Below, one piece after another: positions 6,532-13,863 of a stretch of 18,328 nucleotides of DNA. The DNA is from an uncultured Pseudomonadota bacterium (GTDB lineage Bacteria; Pseudomonadota; Gammaproteobacteria; Burkholderiales; Eutrophovitaceae). The position numbers and the translations under genes are program-made. The DNA lies in NCBI GenBank assembly GCA_937983055.1, contig CALJLA010000188.1, positions 1 to 18,328 on the forward strand, in the 5' to 3' direction. Position 1 is the stretch's first letter. Each line of letters begins with the position of its first letter. The notes beneath the pieces were generated by a model. The model saw nothing but the letters and a program-made list of their open reading frames with translations. It was not told the origin of the DNA and searched no databases.

Positions 6532-7020
6532 ATGAACAAGGAAACGAACATCGCCTTGCTCGCGGTCGTATTCACCGGCACCAGCGCAGCGGCCGGCGCA
6601 CAGTCGCTGCCGAAGTCGGGGAGCATTCATTTCCACACCGGTTTCCGCGTGGCAGCGGAAGCGATGACGGTCGCGGAAAAGCATCTCCAGGGGCATGGCA
6701 CGGCCATCGGTGTGACTTTTGCCGACGGCGGCAATGGACCGCTGCATGGCGGCCCTGCGACCTGTTTCTTCACTTTCGACGTCATCGATGGCCGTGGCAA
6801 AAACAAGGGCTACTGCTCATTCGGCGATGCCGACGGCGACCGCGTGTTCACTGACTGGACCGGCAACGCCTCGCCGGACGGGGACCATGGCACCAACAAC
6901 ATCGCGGGCGGAACCGGGAAGTACGCGGGTATCACCGGCAGCGGTCCGTGGAAGTGCAAGGCGGCTGGCGCCAACGGCGAACTGCATTGCAGCCAGCGGC
7001 TGGACTATCGGCTGCCGTAG
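6532..7020 (+). CDS. Secreted barrel-like protein 3 of the array
   Basis: This 162-residue protein starts at ATG 6532 behind GGAGGGTT (6522-6529). The signal peptide is MNKETNIALLAVVFTGTSAAAGA with cleavage likely near AGA|Q. The mature part is histidine-rich at its start (SIHFHTGFRV...EKHLQGHGTAIGVTFADG). It then has ATCFFTFDVIDGRG, KGYCSFGDADGD and NNIAGGTGKYAGITGSGPWKCK, and ends with LHCSQRLDYRL. The GYC...DADGD and GGTGKYAGITGSG.W blocks match the genes at 5963 and 7122, marking it as a divergent paralogue. Its four cysteines sit at partly different positions. The His residues could bind metal, but no classical site is visible. It lies 92 bp after the previous stop and is probably co-transcribed. 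Confidence 0.75.
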   Translation: MNKETNIALLAVVFTGTSAAAGAQSLPKSGSIHFHTGFRVAAEAMTVAEKHLQGHGTAIGVTFADGGNGPLHGGPATCFFTFDVIDGRGKNKGYCSFGDADGDRVFTDWTGNASPDGDHGTNNIAGGTGKYAGITGSGPWKCKAAGANGELHCSQRLDYRLP

Positions 7021-7121
7021 CCAGTATCGGTACATGTGATCCCATCGCTACGTGCGCCGCGCATGCCTCGTGCGGCGACGGCGCTCGCGAATCCGCACAC
7101 CCCTGACGGGAGGATTTGAAT

Positions 7122-7580
7122 ATGAACACTTGCAGAGCGTTTGCTTGCGCCGGGGCCGGCTTCCTGACGGCCAGCCTGTCTGCCATTGCCTTGGCGGAAA
7201 ACTGCAGCGGCCACTTCAACAACGTCGGTCAGACGGTGTCGACCATCGAGGTGGCAAAAGGCCATGTCCTGACGTCGTTCATCTTTCACAGCATTACCAA
7301 CAGCGAAAACTCGATCAATAACGCCTCCGGCGAATGCAGCGGATATGCGCTGACGACGCCGGACGGCAAGACCCGCATGGCCGGCGTATGCGCCCGCAAA
7401 GCAAAAGACGGCAGCAGTTTCAGCGACATCTGGGTGCTGGAGCCTGGCGCCGAACGTGGCACCTGGAACATGTCGGGCGGCACCGGCGGCTTCGCCGGAA
7501 AGAACTGGTCGGGCTGGTGGCAGGTGGTGTTCGAGGACGGCAACCGCACGCTGGGCAAGTGGGGTGGAAACTGTAATTAG
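7122..7580 (+). CDS. Secreted barrel-like protein 4 of the array (four-cysteine type)
   Basis: This 152-residue protein starts at ATG 7122. The ribosome site GGGAGG (7108-7113) lies 8 nt upstream and favours this ATG over a TTG two codons earlier. The signal peptide MNTCRAFACAGAGFLTASLSA is probably cleaved after IALA (residue 25). The mature sequence parallels the 5963 product block by block: NCSG, EVAKGHVLTSFIFHSIT, SGECSG, TTPDGKT, GVCARKAKDG, GTWNMSGGTGGFAGKNWSGWW and a terminal GGNCN. All four cysteines are conserved in position. It is a clear paralogue from local duplication followed by divergence. Function is unknown; the fold is inferred to be AOC-barrel-like. Confidence 0.75.
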   Translation: MNTCRAFACAGAGFLTASLSAIALAENCSGHFNNVGQTVSTIEVAKGHVLTSFIFHSITNSENSINNASGECSGYALTTPDGKTRMAGVCARKAKDGSSFSDIWVLEPGAERGTWNMSGGTGGFAGKNWSGWWQVVFEDGNRTLGKWGGNCN

Positions 7581-7613
7581 GCTGTGACCGCACCGTACTG
7601 GAGAGGGGGCCAT

Positions 7614-8177
7614 ATGGATACCAGAACGCGAGTCAGAAGGTTTTTGGCAAGTTCGTCGATCGCATTGGGGGCGGTGTTGCTGATCTTGACGCCTGTCGCG
7701 CATGCCCAGCAGAAGTTCCCGATCGTCTCTCAGGGGTCGGCCGCCGAGGCGACCTACCCGCAGCAGTTCGCCATCGACGTGGGCGATGTCGCCGAGCACA
7801 AGGTGCGCATCTACGAAATCCGGCGCGGCGAGGCAGCCAATCCGACGCGGTTTCGCGGCGTAAAGGTCGTGGAATCCTGGGCGCGTGGCGTGTCCGACTA
7901 TATTGACTACAGCGGACCGACCTTCGGCTACATCGTCTGGAGGCTGGAGAACGGCGACCGCATCTTCGGACGCTATTCAGGGACGGTGCATTCCGTCGCC
8001 GGCGCCGACGGCACGCGCGAGTATCAGTACCAGGGACTCACCGTGATCACCGGCTGCACCGGGGAATTTCGCAACATACGCGGCACCATTCGCGACACCA
8101 CGCGAGGTGCCTCGAAAGCGGGCAAAGCCTTGAGCAATGCCGAGCGCGGCGAAGGCGAGTATTGGTTCGAGGAGTAG
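7614..8177 (+). CDS. Secreted protein 5 of the array, divergent barrel-like
   Basis: This 187-residue protein starts at ATG 7614 with ribosome site GGAGAGGGGG (7600-7609), 33 bases after the previous stop. The signal peptide runs MDTRTRVRRFLASSSIALGA to LTPVAHA (about residue 31), followed by QQKFPIV. The mature region contains EHKVRIYEIRR, RFRGVKVVESWARGVSDYIDYSG, RIFGRYSGTVHSV and TVITGCTGEFRNIRGTIRDTT. The last block corresponds to the GGTGKF.G..G.G motif of the four upstream genes. It has one cysteine, so it lacks the disulfide pattern. It is the most diverged member, probably still a barrel; function unknown. The C-terminal ~25 residues are charged and likely helical or disordered. Confidence 0.65.
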   Translation: MDTRTRVRRFLASSSIALGAVLLILTPVAHAQQKFPIVSQGSAAEATYPQQFAIDVGDVAEHKVRIYEIRRGEAANPTRFRGVKVVESWARGVSDYIDYSGPTFGYIVWRLENGDRIFGRYSGTVHSVAGADGTREYQYQGLTVITGCTGEFRNIRGTIRDTTRGASKAGKALSNAERGEGEYWFEE

Positions 8178-8232
8178 TTTCCAGCCAGCGGACGACATCC
8201 GCCGGACTTTTGCCGATTCATTGGAGGCCACA

Positions 8233-8712
8233 ATGACTGCCGCAAAGACGCTTGTAACAGCAGTGATCTCTGCGATAGCGCTCGCAGTTCCCGTGCGCGC
8301 GCTGGCGCTGGACGCCGATGCATCGCTCACCCGCTTAATCCAGGTGATGAACGAGTCGATGCCGCCGCACAGCAACCCTGCCGCGATCGCGGCGCTGTTC
8401 GCCGAGGACGGGGCCGAGATACACCCCTTCGGCGAACCGCCGGGCGGGCCTTACCGCGGCCGGCAGGCGATCAAGGGCTTCTTTTCCGGCTTCGACCCCC
8501 GCTACCAGGCGTGGACCCACGTAGAGAAAAGCCGCGTGGTCGGCGGGCGCCAGGCGGTGTGGGAGGGCGAGGCGCAGGGGCACGACCGTGCAACCGGAAA
8601 GTTTCTCAGCCTTCCGATCGTGTTCTTTTTCGAGTTTGATGACTCGGGTCTTGTCCGCGAGCATCGGGTCTACGTAGACATACACCTTGTAAAGGAACAG
8701 ATGGGTCGATGA
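8233..8712 (+). CDS. Secreted NTF2/SnoaL-like protein
   Basis: This 159-residue protein starts at ATG 8233 with ribosome site TTGGAGG (8221-8227). The signal peptide is MTAAKTLVTAVISAIALAVP with cleavage near RALA (residue 25). The mature part follows the SnoaL-like/NTF2 cone plan: a first helix (LTRLIQVMNE), the AIAALFAEDGAEIHPFGEPPGGPYRGRQAIKGFF segment with its typical 'F-x-x-D-A...GREAI..FF' pattern, and then beta strands ending in VFFFEFDDSGLVREHRVYVDI. Family members are ketosteroid-isomerase-like enzymes or ligand-binding proteins. The His-Asp-Glu chemistry cannot be assigned from sequence alone. It is exported like the five barrel-like proteins before it and lies 55 bases after the last of them, so it probably belongs to the same transcript. 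Confidence 0.8.
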   Translation: MTAAKTLVTAVISAIALAVPVRALALDADASLTRLIQVMNESMPPHSNPAAIAALFAEDGAEIHPFGEPPGGPYRGRQAIKGFFSGFDPRYQAWTHVEKSRVVGGRQAVWEGEAQGHDRATGKFLSLPIVFFFEFDDSGLVREHRVYVDIHLVKEQMGR

Positions 8713-8757
8713 CTGAAGACTTGCCGACGCAGCGAGAGAACCGAAGCGGGTGAAACG

Positions 8758-8778
8758 CATTGTGCGAATTGGACAATG
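8758..8778. promoter_or_regulatory. Perfect inverted repeat, possible operator
   Basis: CATTGT (8758-8763) and ACAATG (8773-8778) form a perfect 6-bp inverted repeat with a 9-bp spacer. It lies in the 231-bp gap between the SnoaL-like gene and the protease gene. The geometry suits a dimeric regulator. No T-tract follows, so it is not a terminator. No promoter beside it is convincing. Confidence 0.35.
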
Positions 8779-8943
8779 TTGCAGGACGGCTGCCTGCCGT
8801 TACTGAATGGGAGGCTGTCCCCGAGGAACCGATTTCGTTGCATGGTGTCAGGCATAGTGTTCGCTTGAAATTCGAACAAGGAGAAAGGGGTTACGCCGCA
8901 ACAGCCTGACCGGGAGAGGGCAGCGGCTTTCTCGGAGTGAAGT

Positions 8944-9828
8944 ATGCGGGTTCGCGGATTCACCATCGCAGCGTGTGTTCTGGTCGCTGCGGTCTTTGGC
9001 GCACAAGCCGATGACGTCCCGGCTGCCGTATCGAGTCCTTCGGCAAGCGTAGTGAAAGTAGTGGGTTACAACGGCGACGGCCGGCAGTTCTTCGGCTCGG
9101 GCGTGGTCGTGGCGCCGGGTGTGGTGGCGACCAACTGCCACGTGACGCGCGCTTCGGTGCGCGTGCAGGTACACGCAGGCAACGAAACGTTCAGCGCGAG
9201 CACTCAGCGGGTGATGGCGGAGCAGGATCTGTGCGTGCTCGCCGTGCCCGGTTTGCGTGCGCCGAGCGCCAGAATTGGTGCATCGGGCAGCTTGAACAAA
9301 GGCGACGCGGTCGTTGCCATTGGATACCCAAGAGGCGGGGGCATGAGCGGCTCGAGAGGCGAGGTGCTGGGCCTTTATCGGTTTGGCAGCGGCTTTGCCG
9401 TGCAGTCGACCGCCTACTTCACCCATGGGTCTTCCGGCGGTGGCCTGTTCGACGTCAGCGGCGCCCTGGTCGGGCTGCTGACTTTTTACCGGACAGTCGA
9501 CGGCGGCGCGTCGGCCTACTTCGCGATTCCGGTCGAATGGCTCGATACCGCCCTCGCGTTGCCCGGCGAAAAGGTCTGGCCATTCGAAGCCTCTCCCTTC
9601 TGGGCGAAGGAACTCGATCGTCAACCCTCATTCCTGCAAGCTGCCGCGCTGGAGGCCGCCGAAATGTGGAACGACTTGCTGCGCGTGGCCAAGGCGTGGG
9701 CGGAGGAAGATTCGGGAGACCACAATGCGTGGCGCGCGCTGGCCCGGGCTGCCGAAGCGACCGGTGACCTCGGCACTGCGGTGAAAGCCCAGCGCCAGGC
9801 CCTCCTGCTCGGCGCATCGGTCCCGTAG
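8944..9828 (+). CDS. Secreted trypsin-like (S1C-type) serine protease with helical C-terminal tail
   Basis: This 294-residue protein starts at ATG 8944 (ribosome site CGGAGTGA, 8933-8940). The signal peptide is cleaved near QADD (residue 22). The protease domain shows all three catalytic residues: His66 in VVATNCHV, Asp95 in AEQDLCVL and Ser164 in THGSSGGGLF. GYPRGG and AYFAIPVEWL are typical of HtrA/Do-like folds. There is no PDZ domain. Residues ~225-290 form helices with a TPR-like ALEAAEMWNDLL...AWRALARAAEATGDLGTAVKAQRQALL pattern, as in small periplasmic trypsin-like proteins. It is likely to act in the periplasm on misfolded or specific exported substrates. It follows the secreted-protein array but is separated by 231 bp containing an inverted repeat, so membership of the array's regulon is uncertain. 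Confidence 0.85.
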   Translation: MRVRGFTIAACVLVAAVFGAQADDVPAAVSSPSASVVKVVGYNGDGRQFFGSGVVVAPGVVATNCHVTRASVRVQVHAGNETFSASTQRVMAEQDLCVLAVPGLRAPSARIGASGSLNKGDAVVAIGYPRGGGMSGSRGEVLGLYRFGSGFAVQSTAYFTHGSSGGGLFDVSGALVGLLTFYRTVDGGASAYFAIPVEWLDTALALPGEKVWPFEASPFWAKELDRQPSFLQAAALEAAEMWNDLLRVAKAWAEEDSGDHNAWRALARAAEATGDLGTAVKAQRQALLLGASVP

Positions 9829-9853
9829 CCGCGGCCGCGTTTGCGGCGGCCGG

Positions 9854-10591
9854 TCAGATCGCGCGAATTAGCAGCGACAGCCCGCTCGCGGTGAGCAGCA
9901 CGCTTACCATCAGCGAGAGCTGCCGGCGCTCGAGCCGGCCGTGCAGGCGGTGGCCGATGGCGAGACCGATGAACATGAAAGGCAGCATCAGCGCTGCCGT
10001 CCACCAGACCTGCGCCTGCAGCAGAAAGCCGGTGACCAGGAACACCAATATGCGAAACTCGGTGCTTGCCGCAAAAATCGCCGACAGCGTTGCGCGCATG
10101 CGGGAAAAATCATCCGTGCGCCGCGACATGTACATGGCGTAGATCGGCCCGCCCATGCCGAACAGACTGCCCGCCAGGCCGCCGCCCAGTCCGGCCGGGT
10201 AGCCCCAGCGCGGCGAGATCAACTTCGGCGCCGCCGGCTCGCGCAGCCGGTACAGCCCGTAGGCTGCGACCACTGTGCCCAGCGCGCCGATCAGCAGATC
10301 GCGCGGCAGCCAGGCGAGCAGGGCAACGCCCAGGGGCACGCCAAGGAACATGGTGGGCAGCACCGTCTTCAGCTCGCCGGTCGCCACGTCTCCGCGAAAG
10401 CGCAGCCCGGTGGTGAGGGTGGCGACGAAATCGATCACCACCACCATCGGCACCACGGTGGTGAGCGGCAGCACATGCGCGAGCAGCGGAATGGTCACCA
10501 GCGCGGAGCCGAACCCGGAAATGCCGAGAATGGTGTAGGCGAGCAGCGCGATCAGCGGCGCCGCGAACAGCGTTTCGATGGGAAAGGGCAT
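9854..10591 (-). CDS. TauE/SafE-family permease
   Basis: This 245-residue polytopic inner-membrane protein has about eight hydrophobic segments. The family signature glycines appear in both repeats: TILGISGFGSALVTIPLLAHVLPL near the N-terminus and GLGGGLAGSLFGMGGPIYAMYM in the middle. TauE/SafE proteins export or import sulfur compounds such as sulfite, sulfoacetate or sulfolactate, and the substrate here cannot be told. It is read from the minus strand, convergent with the protease gene (25 bp between stops) and divergent from the hydroxyacyl-CoA dehydrogenase gene. A minus-strand TATACT (10604-10609) lies just 12 bases upstream of the ATG, which would give a very short leader. Confidence 0.9.
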   Translation of the reverse strand: MPFPIETLFAAPLIALLAYTILGISGFGSALVTIPLLAHVLPLTTVVPMVVVIDFVATLTTGLRFRGDVATGELKTVLPTMFLGVPLGVALLAWLPRDLLIGALGTVVAAYGLYRLREPAAPKLISPRWGYPAGLGGGLAGSLFGMGGPIYAMYMSRRTDDFSRMRATLSAIFAASTEFRILVFLVTGFLLQAQVWWTAALMLPFMFIGLAIGHRLHGRLERRQLSLMVSVLLTASGLSLLIRAI

Positions 10592-10603
10592 GGCAGGCGC
10601 GCG

Positions 10604-10625
10604 AGTATAGCCGCTCTCCTATAAT
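10604..10625. promoter_or_regulatory. Divergent promoter -10 boxes
   Basis: On the plus strand TATAAT (10620-10625) is a consensus -10 about 35 bases before the hydroxyacyl-CoA dehydrogenase gene. On the minus strand TATACT (10604-10609) faces the permease gene. Neither has a clear -35 hexamer. The two -10 boxes are 10 bp apart, so polymerase could not occupy both at once. Confidence 0.5.
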
Positions 10626-10660
10626 GCCGGCTGTCCCGTTTCGCATACCCATTCTCCCGG

Positions 10661-11608
10661 TTGGCGGCGTCTACTCCTCTTTCGGTGGTTGTGCTCGGCG
10701 GCGGCACCATGGGCGCCGATATCGCCGCGCTGTTGGCGGCGCGCGGCGTGCCGGTGCAGGTGGTCTGCCGTCGCGGGCGCAGCTTCGACACCCTGCGCGA
10801 CCGCATTGCTGCCTCGGTGGCGCAGCTCGGCGCGCCGAAAGCCGCCGACGCGGTAAGCGTGGCGGATTCGCTGGCGGCGGCGCGTTGGGCGGGGGTCGGC
10901 CTGGTAATAGAAAGCCTGGCCGAAGATTTGGCGCTCAAGCGGCAGGCCTTTGCCGAGCTGGAGCCGCTGGCACCGGCGAATGCCGTGCTGGCGAGCAATT
11001 CGTCCAGTTTTCCGATCTCGCACATCGGCGATGGGTTGCGGAGCCGCGCGCGCATGATCGGGCTGCACTTTTTCATGCCGGCACACCTGGTGCCGCTGGT
11101 CGAGGTGATTCTCTCCGAAGCGAGCGATCCGGCGGCGGCCCGCCGCGTCTACGATTTCATGGCCGCGCTCGGCTGCGAGCCGGTGTGGGTGGCGCGCGAC
11201 ATCACAGGCTTTCTCGCAAACCGGCTGCAGCATGCCCTGATGCGCGAAGCCTGGTCGCTGATCGACCGCGGCATCGCCTCGCCCGAAGACGTCGACAAGG
11301 CGGTGCGCTATGGCTTCGGCTTTCGCTACGTGGCGGCCGGGCCGGTGCTGCAGAAGGAACACTCCGGGCTCGACGTGACGACGGCCGCCTCCGCGGTGGT
11401 ATATCCGGACCTTTGCAACGACCCGCAGCCGGCGAAGATATTGCGCGACACGGTGGCGGCCGGCCATGTCGGCATGAAGAGCGGCCGCGGCTTTCGCGAG
11501 TGGACGCCGTCGCAGATCGCCGAGGAAAAGGCGCGCTACCGGCGCGCGCTGATGCAGGCGCTCGAGATCCTGCGCGGCGAAAAGCCGCCCGCGGCCGCAG
11601 GCGACTGA
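10661..11608 (+). CDS. 3-hydroxyacyl-CoA dehydrogenase family protein
   Basis: This 315-residue NAD-dependent oxidoreductase has the dinucleotide-binding motif VVVLGGGTMGADIA (GGGTMG 13-18) and the catalytic elements of the short hydroxyacyl-CoA dehydrogenase type: LASNSSSFPI (Ser112-116), His136 in GLHFFMP and Glu148 in PLVEV. DITGFLANRLQHALMREAW opens the helical C-terminal domain. It would oxidise a 3-hydroxyacyl-CoA, or act like the related gulonate or carnitine dehydrogenases; the substrate is uncertain. Length suits a stand-alone, non-fused enzyme. The start appears to be TTG 10661, since no ATG lies in frame before the nucleotide-binding motif, and no strong ribosome site is visible. 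The alpha/beta hydrolase gene begins 24 bp after its stop. Confidence 0.85.
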   Translation: MAASTPLSVVVLGGGTMGADIAALLAARGVPVQVVCRRGRSFDTLRDRIAASVAQLGAPKAADAVSVADSLAAARWAGVGLVIESLAEDLALKRQAFAELEPLAPANAVLASNSSSFPISHIGDGLRSRARMIGLHFFMPAHLVPLVEVILSEASDPAAARRVYDFMAALGCEPVWVARDITGFLANRLQHALMREAWSLIDRGIASPEDVDKAVRYGFGFRYVAAGPVLQKEHSGLDVTTAASAVVYPDLCNDPQPAKILRDTVAAGHVGMKSGRGFREWTPSQIAEEKARYRRALMQALEILRGEKPPAAAGD

Positions 11609-11632
11609 AGCGCACCCTCCCTGGGCCTGGCC

Positions 11633-12259
11633 GTGAACGCGACCGTTGTGCTGGTGCATGGACTGTGGATGCACGGCATTGCGATGATTCCGCTCGCCCG
11701 ACGCCTTGAAGCCCGTGGTTTTGCGTGCGAGCGGTTCAGCTATCGCTCGGTGCGGCGCGGGCTGGAAGCCAACAGCGGCGCGCTGCTGGCGCATCTGCGC
11801 CGGCTGCCCGCGAGTTCGCTACACCTGGTCGGGCACAGCCTCGGCGGCGCACTGATCCTGCATGCACTGAACGAATGGGCCGACTCGCGCATTCGCCGGG
11901 TGCTGCTGCTCGGCAGCCCGGTGACCGGCAGCATGTCGGGACGCGCGCTTGCGCGTTATCGCGCCGGGCGGCGCATGCTCGGCGCCAGCCTGCCGCTTTG
12001 GGACGAACGCCGGGTGCCGTCGGCGCCGGAAGGGGTGGAGGTCGGCGTCATCGCCGGCAGCCTGCCGATCGGGCTCGGCCGCCTGTTCACGGTGCTGCCG
12101 GAACCGAACGACGGCGTGGTGCCGGCGGTGGAAACCCGCGTCGACGGTGCGGCCGATTCGCTGCTGCTGCGGGTGAATCACACCGGCATGCTCTTTTCCG
12201 CCGCGGTCGCCAGGCAGGCCTACGCCTTTCTGAAGGACGGACGCTTTGCGCGCGATTAG
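11633..12259 (+). CDS. Alpha/beta hydrolase (lipase/esterase-like)
   Basis: This 208-residue hydrolase starts at GTG 11633. It opens directly with the first core strand and oxyanion segment VVLVHGLWMHG. The catalytic triad is visible: Ser69 in LVGHSLGGAL (the G-H-S-L-G-G nucleophile elbow), Asp160 in EPNDGVVP and His183 in VNHTGMLFS. The short length and lack of a cap domain resemble small PGAP1-like or thioesterase-like hydrolases. It has no signal peptide and would be cytoplasmic. Its 3' end overlaps the start of the downstream lipoprotein aminopeptidase gene by 14 bp, so the two are co-translated. Confidence 0.85.
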   Translation: MNATVVLVHGLWMHGIAMIPLARRLEARGFACERFSYRSVRRGLEANSGALLAHLRRLPASSLHLVGHSLGGALILHALNEWADSRIRRVLLLGSPVTGSMSGRALARYRAGRRMLGASLPLWDERRVPSAPEGVEVGVIAGSLPIGLGRLFTVLPEPNDGVVPAVETRVDGAADSLLLRVNHTGMLFSAAVARQAYAFLKDGRFARD

Positions 12260-13286
12260 GCTGGCGTTGATGCTGGTGCTCGCCCTGGCCGCGGGCGGCT
12301 GCCAGACGGTGAGCTTCTACACGCAGGCGGTCGGCGGCCAGTTCGAGATCTGGCGCAAGGCGCGGCCGATCGAACGGGTGGTCACCGACAACGGCACCGG
12401 CGCGCCACTGCGCGAGCGGCTGCAGGCGGTAGCGCGCATCCGAGAATTCGCCTCGCGCGAACTGGCGCTGCCGGACAATGGCAGCTACCGCGCCTATGCC
12501 GATCTCGGCCGTCGCTATGTCGTGTGGAACGTATTCGCCGCGCCGGCGCTGTCGCTGGAGCCGCGGCAATGGTGTTTTCCGGTGGCGGGCTGCGTCGCCT
12601 ACCGCGGCTATTTCAGCGAAGCCGACGCCGAAGCCTTTGCCGCAAGACAGCGCGCCAAGGGCGACGACGTCGCGGTGCTCGGCGTGCCGGCGTACTCGAC
12701 GCTCGGCTGGTTCGACGACCCGGTGCTCAGTACGTTCATCGGCCTGCCGGAAGTGGAATTGGCGGGCCTGATCTTTCATGAGCTGGCGCACCAGGTCGCG
12801 TACGTCGACGACGATACGGTGTTCAACGAATCGTTTGCGGTGACGGTGGAGCTGGCGGGGGTCGACCGCTGGCTTTCGCAACACGGCACGCCGGCGCAGC
12901 GCGAGGCCTGGGCGGCAGGCCAGGAGCGCAAGCGGGCTTTCCTGGCGCTGGCGGCGCGCACGCGCGGGCAACTGGACGAGTTGTACTCGAGCGATGCCGG
13001 CGAGGCGGCCAAGCGCAACGGCAAGGCGCAGATCTTTGCCGCGATGCGCGCCGACTATGCCCGGCTCAAGGCGAAGTGGGGCGGATTCTCCGGCTACGAC
13101 GCCTGGCTGGAAGAACCCCTCAACAACGCGACGCTGGTGCCGCTCGCCACCTACTCCGTGCTGGTGCCGGGGTTTCAGGCGCTGCTCGCCGACCAGGGCG
13201 GCGACCTGGAGCGGTTCTACGCGGCGGTGAAGGCGCTGGCCGGGCGGCCGCCGGAGGAGCGAAGACTGGCGCTGTCGGGCGGCTGA
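12246..13286 (+). CDS. Lipoprotein zinc aminopeptidase (PF10023-like)
   Basis: This 346-residue lipoprotein has a lipobox at LALAAGGC (Cys19), so it is probably anchored in the outer membrane facing the periplasm. The metal site is HELAH (His178, Glu179, His182) with a later Glu195 in FNESFA as the likely third ligand. The order and spacing (about 12 residues after the second His) fit the putative-aminopeptidase family formerly called DUF2265. TTG 12246 is chosen because it provides the positively charged RAIR n-region and has AAGGAC a few bases upstream. The internal ATG at 12270 would leave a signal peptide without charge. It overlaps the hydrolase gene by 14 bp. Confidence 0.85.
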   Translation: MRAIRLALMLVLALAAGGCQTVSFYTQAVGGQFEIWRKARPIERVVTDNGTGAPLRERLQAVARIREFASRELALPDNGSYRAYADLGRRYVVWNVFAAPALSLEPRQWCFPVAGCVAYRGYFSEADAEAFAARQRAKGDDVAVLGVPAYSTLGWFDDPVLSTFIGLPEVELAGLIFHELAHQVAYVDDDTVFNESFAVTVELAGVDRWLSQHGTPAQREAWAAGQERKRAFLALAARTRGQLDELYSSDAGEAAKRNGKAQIFAAMRADYARLKAKWGGFSGYDAWLEEPLNNATLVPLATYSVLVPGFQALLADQGGDLERFYAAVKALAGRPPEERRLALSGG

Positions 13287-13294
13287 TGCCCCGG

Positions 13295-13303
13295 TGCTAG
13301 AAT
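13295..13303 (+). promoter_or_regulatory. Extended -10 promoter-like element
   Basis: TGC followed by TAGAAT (13298-13303) matches an extended -10 box. No -35 is visible. The terminator at 13316-13342 would lie only a few bases after the predicted start, leaving the expression of the CoA-binding protein gene ambiguous. Confidence 0.4.
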
Positions 13304-13315
13304 TCCGGCCGGTTG

Positions 13316-13342
13316 CGGGGCCACGAGGCCCCGTCGTTTTTT
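13316..13342 (+). terminator. Rho-independent terminator
   Basis: CGGGGCC (13316-13322), loop ACGA, GGCCCCG (13327-13333), TCG, then six T's (13337-13342). It is a clean terminator for the dehydrogenase-hydrolase-aminopeptidase genes, but it lies only 31 bases before the CoA-binding protein start, so it may also act as an attenuator. Confidence 0.75.
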
Positions 13343-13373
13343 GCCGGCGATGCTGCCCGGCGCAAGGTGACTC

Positions 13374-13853
13374 ATGAGCGACAACACCGACATCAACGCG
13401 CTGCGCCGCATCCTGCGCAGCTGCAAGACCATCGCCGTGGTCGGCCTGTCGGCCAACTGGTACAGGCCGAGCTATTTCGCCGCGAAGTACATGCAGGAGC
13501 ACGGCTACCGCATCTTTCCGGTCAATCCGTCGTACAAAGAGGTGCTGGGCGAAAAGTGCTACGCCTCGGTACGCGACATTCCGGAAAAAATCGACATCGT
13601 CGACTGTTTTCGCAAGAGCGAGGACATCGAGCCTCTCGCCGACGACGCGATCGCGGTTGGCGCGAAGGTGCTGTGGATGCAGCTCGGCGTGGTGAACGAG
13701 AAGGCGGCGGAGAAGGCGCGCAAGGCGGGGCTGGAGGTGGTGCAAGACCGCTGCGTGAAGATCGAGCATGGGCGATTGTTCGGCGGGCTGAACTGGGTGG
13801 GCGTCAACACCAAGGTGATCTCGTCCAAGCGGCCGCAGTGGCTGCCGTACTGA
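13374..13853 (+). CDS. CoA-binding domain protein (YccU family)
   Basis: This 159-residue Rossmann-fold protein belongs to the small CoA-binding family. It has TIAVVGLSANWYRPSYFAAKYMQEHGYRIFPVNPSY (nucleotide-binding loop and second strand), then IDIVDCFRKSEDI and LWMQLGVVNEKAAEKARKAGLEVVQDRCVKIE. The last block matches the family's 'W.Q.G....EA...A...G...V.D.C...E' core. Length is normal for the stand-alone form. The cellular role of the family is poorly known; CoA or acyl-CoA binding is expected. The start is ATG 13374. Only 31 bases separate it from the upstream terminator, and no classical ribosome site beyond AAGGTG (13364-13369) is seen. Confidence 0.9.
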   Translation: MSDNTDINALRRILRSCKTIAVVGLSANWYRPSYFAAKYMQEHGYRIFPVNPSYKEVLGEKCYASVRDIPEKIDIVDCFRKSEDIEPLADDAIAVGAKVLWMQLGVVNEKAAEKARKAGLEVVQDRCVKIEHGRLFGGLNWVGVNTKVISSKRPQWLPY

Positions 13854-13863
13854 AGAGACACTC

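Noticed and set aside
8262..8270. TGTAAC-like sequence near the start of the SnoaL-like gene
   Set aside because: It lies inside the signal-peptide coding region and lacks the partner heptamer and the -10 box.
9829..9853. GC-rich hairpin (GCCGC-GTTT-GCGGC) between the protease and permease stops
   Set aside because: A 5-bp stem without a T-tract on either strand. It is not convincing as a bidirectional terminator.
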